Below, in pieces: positions 8,319 to 16,337 of a DNA stretch of 48,738 nt. Below the pieces are notes generated by a model that was given only the letters and a program-made list of their open reading frames with translations, ran no database searches and was not told the DNA's origin. Numbering within the stretch: the stretch's first letter is position 1; each line of letters begins with the position of its first letter. Origin of the DNA: a virus. Location of the stretch: IMG/VR virus record IMGVR_UViG_3300010391_000093, positions 1-48,738 of that record; one strand, 5' to 3'. The position numbers were made by a program, and so were the translations under genes.

Positions 8319-9155
8319 CTAGAACGCCACCTCTTCAAGCTCATCCTGGCCCTGCGCGAAATCATCCGCCGTCGGCACGTCCTCCGCGGCACTGGTAGTC
8401 GTCGTCGTCCGGGGCTCGTATCCGTCGGAGAATTCCTTGTTGATCGTGTCCACGAGCGGCGGCAGCGCGGCCACCGCCTCGCGCACGTAGTCCGGCAAGC
8501 CCTCGGCCGGGATCGGCTTGTTGGGCTTCAAATTCGTGGTCGTCTTGTTGTCGTCAGCGGTCTTGCTGATGATGAACGAGCGGTCCAGAAGCGTGGCGAT
8601 AGAGGGATCGAAGTCCTCATCCGCCGGATCTCCAGTGAAGGACAACGCCTGCATGTCCTGGGCGAGCTCTTTGCCCGCGACCATGAGCATGATCTTCCTG
8701 GTCTGTTCCAGGTACCCCACGCCCTCCGGCGTCCGGACACTTCGCCATGACTCATCCTTCTTGACGGTATGGATGACGTGCTCGGCAAACACATACCCCA
8801 CCATCCGGGGGAACGGACCAGGGAACGGAGGCCGCTGGAGCTTCACGCCCTTTGCATCCGCCTCCTTGAAGGCCCGACCATTGGCCTCGCACATCGGGCA
8901 AACCGTCTCGTCCTTGGCGCTGGTACGCATGCACAGGACGTCCTTCGACCAGGTCTTGCCGCTGCGACCCGCGGGCATGGTCTTGCCGTGGATGAGAGGA
9001 ACCAGCATCTGGTTCATGTCGGTGATGAAGTAGAACCCCGCCTGCTCACCCGGCTTGATCCAGGTGATCTTGTTGAACCCGGATCCGCGATTGCCCCCGC
9101 CGAATGCCGCGCTCTGCTCCTTGAGGAAGTCCATGCCCGCGCCGAAGTTAACCAT
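8319..9155 (-). CDS. Candidate single-stranded DNA-binding protein
   Basis: A 278-aa protein whose features fit a T4 gp32-like or other phage SSB: it is encoded beside RecA and the replication genes, has Cys residues in a VCPMCEANG context that could bind zinc, and ends in an acidic tail with a hydrophobic end (DELEEVAF), typical of SSBs that recruit partners. A Thr/Ser-rich flexible linker precedes the tail. The ATG at 9155 follows AAAAGGAG. The core fold itself cannot be verified by eye. Confidence 0.65.
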   Translation of the reverse strand: MVNFGAGMDFLKEQSAAFGGGNRGSGFNKITWIKPGEQAGFYFITDMNQMLVPLIHGKTMPAGRSGKTWSKDVLCMRTSAKDETVCPMCEANGRAFKEADAKGVKLQRPPFPGPFPRMVGYVFAEHVIHTVKKDESWRSVRTPEGVGYLEQTRKIMLMVAGKELAQDMQALSFTGDPADEDFDPSIATLLDRSFIISKTADDNKTTTNLKPNKPIPAEGLPDYVREAVAALPPLVDTINKEFSDGYEPRTTTTTSAAEDVPTADDFAQGQDELEEVAF

Positions 9156-9180
9156 GACCTGTAGCTCCTTTTGCTGCCCG

Positions 9181-9834
9181 TTAGGCTTTCTCTACGTGAA
9201 TGGTACGCGATCCCGCCGCCCACAATTGCCGCCAATCGGCCGCGCGTAGTTGCTTTCGGTTCCCGGTGAGAAAGGCAGCTACGGCTGCCCGCGTGTCCAC
9301 GTCCACGCTCTCCAGTACCTGCCCGAGATCAGTTCGATACTCGAAGGCCGCGAAGGCCGGGTCCTCAGTCATGAGCAGATACTCGGGCGTGTCATCCTCC
9401 GCCTCGGTCACAGCGTCAAGCGATGCCTGCGCATGGATGTCGTGCTGGGATACCCAAGTGGTGCCTCCGCACTGGCACAGTCCTCCGCGCGCGCCCTCGA
9501 CCGGCCGCGTGCGGTCGCAGGTCCGGCAGCGGAGTGCGGTGATCGGGTACGCCTGGTACGCCTTCATCACCACGGTGCGGATGCGATTCTGGCAGGATGC
9601 CATGAGATAGTTGAGGAATGAAGCCTTGTCCTGCGTGTAGCGGCTCTGGCAATGCCAGACGATCAATCGCAGTTCCTGCATCACGTCCTCGTATTCCAGG
9701 CCGGGCAGATCCCGGTGGGTCGAGGACACCACGGCGCGAGCCGCGTACTTCCCTAGAAGGGGGGTGACCTCACGAACGAGATCCTCGTAGGCTATCCCGG
9801 CCACCACTGCGGCGGTTAGTTCTCTCGGCGTCAT
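9181..9834 (-). CDS. Sigma-70-like factor with inserted zinc ribbon
   Basis: The N-terminal half resembles sigma region 2: LEYEDVMQELRLIVWHC, then a helix ending SFLNYLMASCQNRI. A CRTCD...LCQCGG zinc ribbon follows at about residues 102-122, and a C-terminal helical part (from about residue 165) could be region 4. It may redirect host RNA polymerase to phage promoters, or be a sigma-like DNA-binding protein used in replication. The ATG at 9834 has GAGAGGAG upstream and overlaps the primase gene by 65 nt. The zinc insertion is unusual. Confidence 0.6.
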   Translation of the reverse strand: MTPRELTAAVVAGIAYEDLVREVTPLLGKYAARAVVSSTHRDLPGLEYEDVMQELRLIVWHCQSRYTQDKASFLNYLMASCQNRIRTVVMKAYQAYPITALRCRTCDRTRPVEGARGGLCQCGGTTWVSQHDIHAQASLDAVTEAEDDTPEYLLMTEDPAFAAFEYRTDLGQVLESVDVDTRAAVAAFLTGNRKQLRAADWRQLWAAGSRTIHVEKA

Positions 9835-10747
9835 CAGCGCTCCTCTCCAGTGCTAGCGGTGTAGCTGCAGCATATAGGGCTCGAAGTTCCTCCTCGTTAC
9901 ACTCTTGGACGTCCCGGCCCTCGGGGGGCGTCGCAACCCAGGCGTCGACTCCTCTACTCATCAGAAGGTAGGCCGCGCCACGCACGCCCTTCCGCCCTGC
10001 CTTGTCCGGATCGTATGCGACCGTCACGCGAGTGAACCGTCGCGATAGGATCCCAGCCTGAACAACCGACAGGGTCGCGCCCAACGACGCCACTGCCGGG
10101 TATCCCTGCTGGTCTAACCACATCGCGTCAAGCGGCCCCTCCACGAGGGTCACAGAGTAGCACGTTTCGGGCACCAGGTCAAGGCCGAATAGGATCTCGG
10201 ACTTCTCGAAGCCGGGAGTGTTGTCGTACTTGCGCGCACTGGGAACGACGTTGCGCCGGATCAGTCCGAGTAGTTCCCCGCCCTGATAGACAGGAAGGAC
10301 GACCGCTCCCGTCTCCTCGTCCTTCCCCACGTCCCAGCGCTTCAGTGTCGCCGGAGTGAACCCGCGGTTCAAGATGTACTTCGGGGCCACGCCGTGCTTG
10401 TAGACCAGGACCGGGTCGTACATGCGGACTGGCTTCTCATCGTCCGGCGTGACCACGCGCCACATCGATGCTTCGTCTGTTGGCAGGTTGTCCAGTAGGC
10501 GACGGCGCACCGCCTCCACGGACTCCCCGGTGGCCTCGGCCACGAGCAGGGCTAGATCGCCGGAACCACAGCCTGCGTAGCAGACCCAGCCGCCGGTATC
10601 CAGGTTCAACGCGAAGGAGGGGCTGGTATCGTCATGCAGCGGGCACGGGCCTACCGCCCACGAGGAGCCATAGCTAGTCTCGTAATCGACGCCAAGCTCG
10701 TCAAGGACCTGCTCACTAGCCTCGCGCCCATAGCGCACGGGACTCAT
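9770..10747 (-). CDS. DnaG-type DNA primase
   Basis: Makes RNA primers for phage replication. The N-terminus has a CHC2-type zinc site (C35, H38, C56, C60 within GPCPLHDD and WVCYAGCG). The TOPRIM domain follows, with VTLVEGPLDAMWL and VAYDPDKAGRKG carrying its acidic residues. At 325 aa it lacks the DnaB-interacting domain of host primases, as is usual in phages. The replicative helicase gene lies two genes upstream. The start overlaps the HD gene stop as ATGA. Confidence 0.9.
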   Translation of the reverse strand: MSPVRYGREASEQVLDELGVDYETSYGSSWAVGPCPLHDDTSPSFALNLDTGGWVCYAGCGSGDLALLVAEATGESVEAVRRRLLDNLPTDEASMWRVVTPDDEKPVRMYDPVLVYKHGVAPKYILNRGFTPATLKRWDVGKDEETGAVVLPVYQGGELLGLIRRNVVPSARKYDNTPGFEKSEILFGLDLVPETCYSVTLVEGPLDAMWLDQQGYPAVASLGATLSVVQAGILSRRFTRVTVAYDPDKAGRKGVRGAAYLLMSRGVDAWVATPPEGRDVQECNEEELRALYAAATPLALERSADDAERTNRRSGGRDSLRGSRS

Positions 10748-11370
10748 AGGATCGGCCGCTCCACCGCCCCGCCATGTGCAACCGCCCGCAGGTACTTCTC
10801 CATGCCGTGGATCTCGATCAACAGATCATTGAACCAAACTCGCGGCCAACCGTATGCTGCGCCTCCCATGTCGAGTAGGCTCTGAGCCGTCTCTCGGCGC
10901 GCGTCAAACAATAGCAGGTTTCCCTGCTGGACCTCTTGCTCTAGGAAGGCCAGCGCCGAAAGTCGGTCCGCGAACTTCGCGATCTCCATCTCTAGTGAGC
11001 TCTCAGCAGGCATGACCCACTGACGCAGATCCGCGCGCAGGTCGGGGTCGAGATCGAGCCACAACCGATCTGCGGCCTGGGATTCCCACTCCTCCCAGAT
11101 GCGAGTGATCTCTGGGGCGCTGGACTTGAAGGGGGAAGGGATGTCCCCGGTGATCGTTTCGTGCATGTCATGGAACATGCCCAGCATCATCACGCGGTGT
11201 GGATCGATCTCGTGCCCAGCCTTCCGGAGATACCAGGCGAGGACATAGCCGAGCACCGCAGCCGACCATTGGTGCGACGCGATGCTTTCCTCCTGCCGGG
11301 TCGGGCGGTGGTGCCAGCGCGTAACCTGCTCGGCCCGTCGCGTCAGGAGCGCCTCGAATGTCGTAGTCAT
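10744..11370 (-). CDS. HD-domain 5'-nucleotidase, YfbR-like
   Basis: HD phosphohydrolase of 208 aa. RWHHRP, EESIASHQWSAA and GMFHDMHETITGDIPSPFK give the His, His-Asp and distal Asp metal ligands, and the spacing and the HETITGDIP block match YfbR-type deoxyribonucleotidases. It probably removes phosphate from dNMPs, shaping the nucleotide pool. It sits between helicase and primase genes, with 1-nt and 4-nt overlaps. Confidence 0.8.
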   Translation of the reverse strand: MTTTFEALLTRRAEQVTRWHHRPTRQEESIASHQWSAAVLGYVLAWYLRKAGHEIDPHRVMMLGMFHDMHETITGDIPSPFKSSAPEITRIWEEWESQAADRLWLDLDPDLRADLRQWVMPAESSLEMEIAKFADRLSALAFLEQEVQQGNLLLFDARRETAQSLLDMGGAAYGWPRVWFNDLLIEIHGMEKYLRAVAHGGAVERPIL

Positions 11371-12665
11371 CAGAACCCAACCTCCTCGGCCTTGAGCGCC
11401 CGGAGTCCGGACGCCTCATCCACAGTGTCGTCTACCTCGTGGATGTTACCCACGTCCACGTCGAACACAAGATACCGTTTGTTCGGCACGCGAATGCCGT
11501 CGCGGAACTTCGGGACCTTGAACACCCGGAGATGCGCATCGCCGGACTTCTCCGCCAGCGAGATCACGCGGTTGCTCGCTTCGACCAGGGCCAAGCCATA
11601 GGCTGCGTGCCCGAGCTCCGGGGTCTCGTCCTGGGCCACGGTGGCGCTGCGCTGCGCCTGGGAGACCGCCAGCACAACCATACCCATGTCCTGGGCCAGA
11701 CCCTTCAGCGTCTTGGCGGCCGACATGATGTTCTCCCAAGACGAGCCGCCACCACGTAGGAGGTGAAAGCCGTCAATCGCGAGGATATCCGGCCGGTGCT
11801 CGCGCGCTGCCGTGACGATATCCGCGACCGTAAAATCGCCCTTCTCACCTGAATCCCGTGTGATCCAATCCCGTCGCTTCCGCTGCTGCACGGCCTCGAT
11901 GAAGGCGCGATAGATCTCTGGATCCTGTGTGCCATTGCGGACTGCACGGTTGCTGATCTGGAAGCCGAGCCAGCGGCCGATGATCGCATCGAGACGGAAC
12001 TCGATGTCGTCCACCGTGTTCTCCGGACTGAGGAACAGGACCTTCGCACCGTGCTTCCAGTAAGCGTGTGCTGCAAGGTAGAGTAGCAGCCAAGACTTCC
12101 CCGCGTTCGTGGCCCCCATGATGCTGGCAACCTCGCCCGGCTTCCAGGTATCCCCGTTGTCGTCGAAGGTGGGCAGACCAGTAGGGATGCCGACAGCCTC
12201 GCCGCGGGACCGCTTCTCGATCTTATCCAGCAGGATGGCTAGGCGGCGTTCTGCATCGGCATCGAAGAACCGCGCATGCCCCTGGGTCACCGGCATGGCG
12301 ACCTCTCCGAGGTCCCCAAGCAGTTCCTGCAATGCCTGGACCGGGTTATCATTTAGGCCGGGGGCGCGCCGGTAGATCGCCTGGCGGGTGCGTGCGGCCA
12401 CTGACTGGCGCACAAGCGCCGCAATCAGCGTCCCATCGTCCGTTACCCCTGGTAGCAGATCAAGCCCGCACACGAGCCTGACGTCGGCGGACGTGGCGTC
12501 CTCGCCCTGATTCGCCCGTAGTACGAGGTACTCCCAGACTGCAGCATGCTCAGTGACCTGGAAGGATTGCGGGGTTACGCCTTCGCTGACCGCCGCGACT
12601 ACCTGCGCCGCGGTGCCCAGCGATGACAGTGCCGCGAGCTCGATCTGCTCTGGAGTACCAATCAC
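11370..12665 (-). CDS. DnaB-like replicative helicase
   Basis: Hexameric 5'-3' helicase of 431 aa. A small N-terminal helical domain, residues 1-100, resembles the DnaB N-domain. The RecA-like motor has Walker A GATNAGKS and Walker B ILAIDGFHLL, followed by VLAVSQAQR (sensor-type block). It unwinds DNA ahead of the polymerase and should work with the primase encoded two genes downstream. The start is the GTG at 12665, overlapping the previous stop (GTGA). Confidence 0.9.
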   Translation of the reverse strand: MIGTPEQIELAALSSLGTAAQVVAAVSEGVTPQSFQVTEHAAVWEYLVLRANQGEDATSADVRLVCGLDLLPGVTDDGTLIAALVRQSVAARTRQAIYRRAPGLNDNPVQALQELLGDLGEVAMPVTQGHARFFDADAERRLAILLDKIEKRSRGEAVGIPTGLPTFDDNGDTWKPGEVASIMGATNAGKSWLLLYLAAHAYWKHGAKVLFLSPENTVDDIEFRLDAIIGRWLGFQISNRAVRNGTQDPEIYRAFIEAVQQRKRRDWITRDSGEKGDFTVADIVTAAREHRPDILAIDGFHLLRGGGSSWENIMSAAKTLKGLAQDMGMVVLAVSQAQRSATVAQDETPELGHAAYGLALVEASNRVISLAEKSGDAHLRVFKVPKFRDGIRVPNKRYLVFDVDVGNIHEVDDTVDEASGLRALKAEEVGF

Positions 12666-13165
12666 CAGTTAATCTCCTCTGCGTCCGCGAGCTCGTCCTC
12701 TTTCCGGAGCTTACGGAGTGCCGCCTGCGCCCCAGCAATAATCCGCTTGGACTCTGCTCGGTCCAGGGAAGGATCCCGCGCGTCACTCCAGATCTCGATC
12801 CATCGTTCTATGCTCCAGCGCAGGCCCCGCCCCGATTCGTAGGGCAGCGTCTGTGCCCAGCGGTAATAGGTCCAGGCTCCGTCCGCCACGCCAATCCGCT
12901 TGCGGACCAGATCATACTCGGTCGGGGTGATCCATTCAAGGGTCTCCCCGCGACGTTCGACGATCTTCCGAACCACGCATTCGATCTCGGCCTCGTCCCG
13001 CTGCTGCTTGAAGAACTGCGCAAGGGCTTCACGCAGGGTACCCCAATTCCACGGGGGCGGGGTCCGGTGTTCGTCACGCCAAGCGTCCCAGAAGCGATTG
13101 AGCATCTTCCCGGCGCGGCCTGCTGGGGTGTTGCTGCCCTCCGCAACCGACCGTCGTCCAGCCAT
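12662..13165 (-). CDS. Hypothetical replication-associated protein, 167 aa
   Basis: Helical, charged, and rich in Trp (FWDAWRDE, WTYYRWAQ, WSIERWIEIW). It is placed directly between the polymerase and helicase genes and overlaps the latter by 4 nt. Helicase loaders and initiators often sit here, so such a role is a reasonable guess, but no loader motif or Walker site is visible. The start ATG at 13165 is 2 nt from the polymerase stop. Confidence 0.6.
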   Translation of the reverse strand: MAGRRSVAEGSNTPAGRAGKMLNRFWDAWRDEHRTPPPWNWGTLREALAQFFKQQRDEAEIECVVRKIVERRGETLEWITPTEYDLVRKRIGVADGAWTYYRWAQTLPYESGRGLRWSIERWIEIWSDARDPSLDRAESKRIIAGAQAALRKLRKEDELADAEEINW

Positions 13166-13166
13166 C

Positions 13167-14888
13167 TTAAGCTGCCCGCTCGAAACGCAGATCTGCTAGG
13201 TCCGCCAGTGCGGCCTTGCCGCCAACGCCATCGAGATTGAACTCGACCGCATTCTCGTCCTTCCAGTGCGTGCCAATCGTCCCCTCGGCCAACATGCGGA
13301 GGGGGAACTTCTCCCCGTTGGCAGCGAGCAGCGCGACCATGTGCCGAGGGTTCTCCATGACGCGGAGGATCTTTTCGGCGACCTGCATCCAGTCCGCCTC
13401 GCGGATCTCGAACAGCAGGGCATCGTGAATATCCCCGACCACCCGTGCCTCCTCGGGGTCGAGCGTCTCGTTGAGTAGCTCGATCAAGGAGGCCAGGTTC
13501 ATGTCCCCGCCGGTTCCCTGAATGGGGCTGTTGATAGCTTGGCGTTCGGCATCGCCGACCGCGATGTGATCGTGTGAGTGAATGTTGGTCAGGTGACGGT
13601 AGCGGCCGGTTGGGCTCTGTACCCAGCCCTTCGCGTGCACCGTCCGGCGCTGGCGTTCGTGGTAGGAAACCAGGCCGGGAAACAGTGAGAAGAACAGGTT
13701 ACGGATCGCCGTGGCCTCGGCCAGGGTGAACTCGATCCCGTACTGGTCGAGCGCGTACTGAACGAACTTCTTGGCCCCCATGCCATACTGGAACCCCAGC
13801 ACCACCGGCTTGGCTCGGTTGCGGTCCTGCTTTGTAATCTCACTTTCTGGGACGCCACGAATACGGGCAGCCACGTAGCGGTAGATGTCACCCGAGGTCT
13901 TGAATACCTCCAGCATATTCGCATCGCCGGATAGCCACGCCATGATGCGAACTTCGATCTGGCTGTAGTCAATCTCCAAGAACAGATAGCCAGGTGCTGC
14001 GCCGAAGCACGCGCGCATGAATGCGATCTTCGGAACCTGCTGAAGGTTGGGGGTATCACACGACCGACGGCCGGTGACGACCAGCGCGAGGTTGAAGTAG
14101 GGATGGATCCGCCCGTCATCTCCGAGCCAGAACAACCATTGCCGGAAGAAGTCCCGGCGCTTCTGTAGTTCCTTGATTTCCTTTAGGAGAGAGAGGGCGG
14201 GGTGATCGAGCCGAGCAATAGTCTTTTCGTCGGTCGCTGGCTCGTGCCGAGCAGTGGTCCAAGCAATCGGCTCCAGGCCGAGGCCACGCGGACGCCTGCC
14301 ATAGATCCATTCGCGCAAGAAGTTGTCGTTCTGAAACACAGAACGCGTCCCCGCCGTTTTGCGCTTGGCTGCCGCGGCTTCCGCCTCCGCCAGCAACATC
14401 GGATCGACGTGTCCGCGAAGCTCCGCGTCAAGCGCCATGATCCGCTCGGCGAGTTCTGCATCCCGCGTGTGTACTCGCGACTGATCAAGCCAGATCCCAT
14501 TGCGCTCGACGATCGCGAACGCCTCTACGCCGGGGAGGCTAAGCGTCTTGGCGAGACGAGCTAGTGGTTGATCGATCCGCAGGGCCTCGCGCTGCTTCAG
14601 GTAGAGCAGGTGGGTGTACGCGGTGTCCACAGCGCAGTACCGGCCGAGGCTGTCCTCTCCGTACAGGTCGCCGAGGTGCGACGCGAAGTCCTCGTTGTTC
14701 TTGCTGGGCCGCTTCTGCTGCCGGGCGAGGATGTCCTCTGGCTTGCCCCAGGCGGTGCCGAAGTACTGATTGCCCTTTCCCCAGTTCGTGACCCCGAGGT
14801 GAAGCGTTGCCTGATCGAGCAGATTTAGTGGCAGCTGCTCGTCGAGCAGGTGGGCTGCGACCTGGGTATCAAAGCCTACGGGACTCAT
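13167..14888 (-). CDS. Family A DNA polymerase (with exo III motif only)
   Basis: Replicative DNA polymerase of 573 aa. Motif A is LEIDYSQIEVRIMAWLSGD, motif B is the NRAKPVVLGFQYGMG helix, and motif C is GDIHDALLFE. The first 100 residues are not a separate domain but the second half of a 3'-5' exonuclease: FDTQVAAHLLDE and the YCAVDTAYT exo III motif. The exo I and II motifs sit at the end of the preceding gene. The ATG at 14888 overlaps that gene's stop as ATGA. The two polypeptides probably assemble into one proofreading polymerase. Confidence 0.9.
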   Translation of the reverse strand: MSPVGFDTQVAAHLLDEQLPLNLLDQATLHLGVTNWGKGNQYFGTAWGKPEDILARQQKRPSKNNEDFASHLGDLYGEDSLGRYCAVDTAYTHLLYLKQREALRIDQPLARLAKTLSLPGVEAFAIVERNGIWLDQSRVHTRDAELAERIMALDAELRGHVDPMLLAEAEAAAAKRKTAGTRSVFQNDNFLREWIYGRRPRGLGLEPIAWTTARHEPATDEKTIARLDHPALSLLKEIKELQKRRDFFRQWLFWLGDDGRIHPYFNLALVVTGRRSCDTPNLQQVPKIAFMRACFGAAPGYLFLEIDYSQIEVRIMAWLSGDANMLEVFKTSGDIYRYVAARIRGVPESEITKQDRNRAKPVVLGFQYGMGAKKFVQYALDQYGIEFTLAEATAIRNLFFSLFPGLVSYHERQRRTVHAKGWVQSPTGRYRHLTNIHSHDHIAVGDAERQAINSPIQGTGGDMNLASLIELLNETLDPEEARVVGDIHDALLFEIREADWMQVAEKILRVMENPRHMVALLAANGEKFPLRMLAEGTIGTHWKDENAVEFNLDGVGGKAALADLADLRFERAA

Positions 14889-15940
14889 CGAATTTCCCCC
14901 GTCGCGGAGTCGACCGTGAACCCATAGCGGTCAACAAGGCTCCAGACCCAGCGCAGATCGAAGGAGACGTTGTGCCCATTGATCCGGGAGAGCAGGACTA
15001 GCTCACAGAACGACCGGACGATCTCACGCTTCAACGGCTCGTTGTAGTACCACGGCGCGTCTGGGTGTTCGAGGCCGAGGTTCCACACCATGATCCCGTT
15101 GCCCCGGTCTGCGCCGGAAGTGATCCCGGCCAACCACACGCGAGAATAGTTCGCGCGCACGCTGAGCATGCCGCGGGTCTCTAGGTCGAAGGAGATCAGG
15201 CCGCGGCTAGCCGCCTCAGCGAGGTCGTACTGCGCCGTGCGCCAGGCATCCCCGCTATGGATGTCGATCACCTCGACAGCGGGATTGGCCCCCTGCCCCT
15301 GGGAGAGCTGAATCCACTTCATCAGGTCAGCCGCGAAGGCTGGGTGCAGCTTCAGGTCGTCGATGACCTTATCTGGATTGATCGTCGGGACGATCCAGAT
15401 TGTCAGGGTCGGGTCATCTGGGTGCGTCCACTCGAACGCCTTACCTCGGCGCTTAGAGATACCCGCCGCGTGCGTGAAGAAGTAGTAAGCCGACTCCCCC
15501 ATAGCAAAGATGGCCACCGGCCGCAAGCGGGCGATCTCCTGCAGGAGGTAAACGGCGCACGCCTTCTGCGCCTGCTTAATGTCGCGGAGACTAGCCCCCT
15601 CGGAAACGCATTTCAGGGCGTACGTCTGATAGACGTTGTCGAGCGGGAAGTCCAGGTCCTTCTCCGCCAGTGCCTTCATGTAAAGCAGTCCTCGCACTCC
15701 GCCGGGGAGACCCATGCGATCTTCGCTCGGGGTTGGACTCTCACCAATAATCATGCCGGGACCGGCTCGGCCGGTGCCCATCATGCAGACCGTCATGCTA
15801 TTCGAGTGCAGCGGACAAAGCGCGCACGCGCTGTTGCGAACATCCCGCCAGAGTGGGAGCGTCGACGGGTGGATCGGGTCCGCCTCCTGCGGCTTGATCT
15901 TCCGTGGCGGCTCCCGGTATTTGGCGAAGTCGCTAGTCAA
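14885..15940 (-). CDS. UDG-superfamily domain fused to first half of 3'-5' exonuclease
   Basis: The N-terminal 210 residues resemble a family 4-type uracil-DNA glycosylase. Cysteines at CALC and C52, with more later (KCVSEG, KACAVY), could hold a 4Fe-4S cluster. GMIIGESPTPSED is motif A-like and VPTINPDKV is in the motif B position. Since neither matches the textbook motif exactly, activity is uncertain. Residues about 245-350 hold exo I (LISFDLETRG) and exo II (INGHNVSFDLRWV) of the polymerase proofreading domain. The SPO1 polymerase is known to carry an N-terminal UDG-like region. Here the protein is cut after exo II. Confidence 0.8.
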   Translation of the reverse strand: MTSDFAKYREPPRKIKPQEADPIHPSTLPLWRDVRNSACALCPLHSNSMTVCMMGTGRAGPGMIIGESPTPSEDRMGLPGGVRGLLYMKALAEKDLDFPLDNVYQTYALKCVSEGASLRDIKQAQKACAVYLLQEIARLRPVAIFAMGESAYYFFTHAAGISKRRGKAFEWTHPDDPTLTIWIVPTINPDKVIDDLKLHPAFAADLMKWIQLSQGQGANPAVEVIDIHSGDAWRTAQYDLAEAASRGLISFDLETRGMLSVRANYSRVWLAGITSGADRGNGIMVWNLGLEHPDAPWYYNEPLKREIVRSFCELVLLSRINGHNVSFDLRWVWSLVDRYGFTVDSATGEIR

Positions 15941-16329
15941 CGAGCCAACCCGATCGTCCAGGCTGCAGGCTTCGGCGGATCACCGAGACAATCGAGGATG
16001 TCGTCCACCGTGAGGCGCTCTTGTTCGATCGCGGCCTGCGACTTTGTCGGATCGATCGTGACCTTCGTTAGCACGCAGACGTCGACGAACACCTCGGGGC
16101 CGACGCGTTCCAGGAACTTCAGCGGGTCCAGGGCAGGGACAGGATCGAGATCTGTGCGGGTGACCGTGACGCCTCCAACCTCGATGGTCTTGCCGCCCTT
16201 GGCCCAGAGCGCAGGCCGTTTCTTGGTCGCAGCGCGGATGGCTACCTTGAGTTCCTCCAGGCGCTTCTCCTGCGGCTTCATCTTCTCGCGGAGAAGCCGG
16301 AACTCACGCAGGTCGTCCTCGAACGTCAT
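15937..16329 (-). CDS. Hypothetical protein, 130 aa
   Basis: Starts with a charged helical, probably coiled-coil region (residues 1-40), followed by a beta-containing segment with GGVTVTRTD. Unassigned. It overlaps the UDG-exonuclease gene by 4 nt (ATGA). Phage proteins of this build are often found beside polymerase or recombination genes. Confidence 0.6.
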   Translation of the reverse strand: MTFEDDLREFRLLREKMKPQEKRLEELKVAIRAATKKRPALWAKGGKTIEVGGVTVTRTDLDPVPALDPLKFLERVGPEVFVDVCVLTKVTIDPTKSQAAIEQERLTVDDILDCLGDPPKPAAWTIGLAR

Positions 16330-16337
16330 AGTGCCTC

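Noticed and set aside
14880-14900. Canonical -1 slippery heptamer at the UDG-exonuclease/polymerase joint
   Set aside because: The run GGGGGAAATT is G/A-rich, but the zero-frame codons do not give a proper XXXYYYZ site. ATGA coupling is enough to explain both products.
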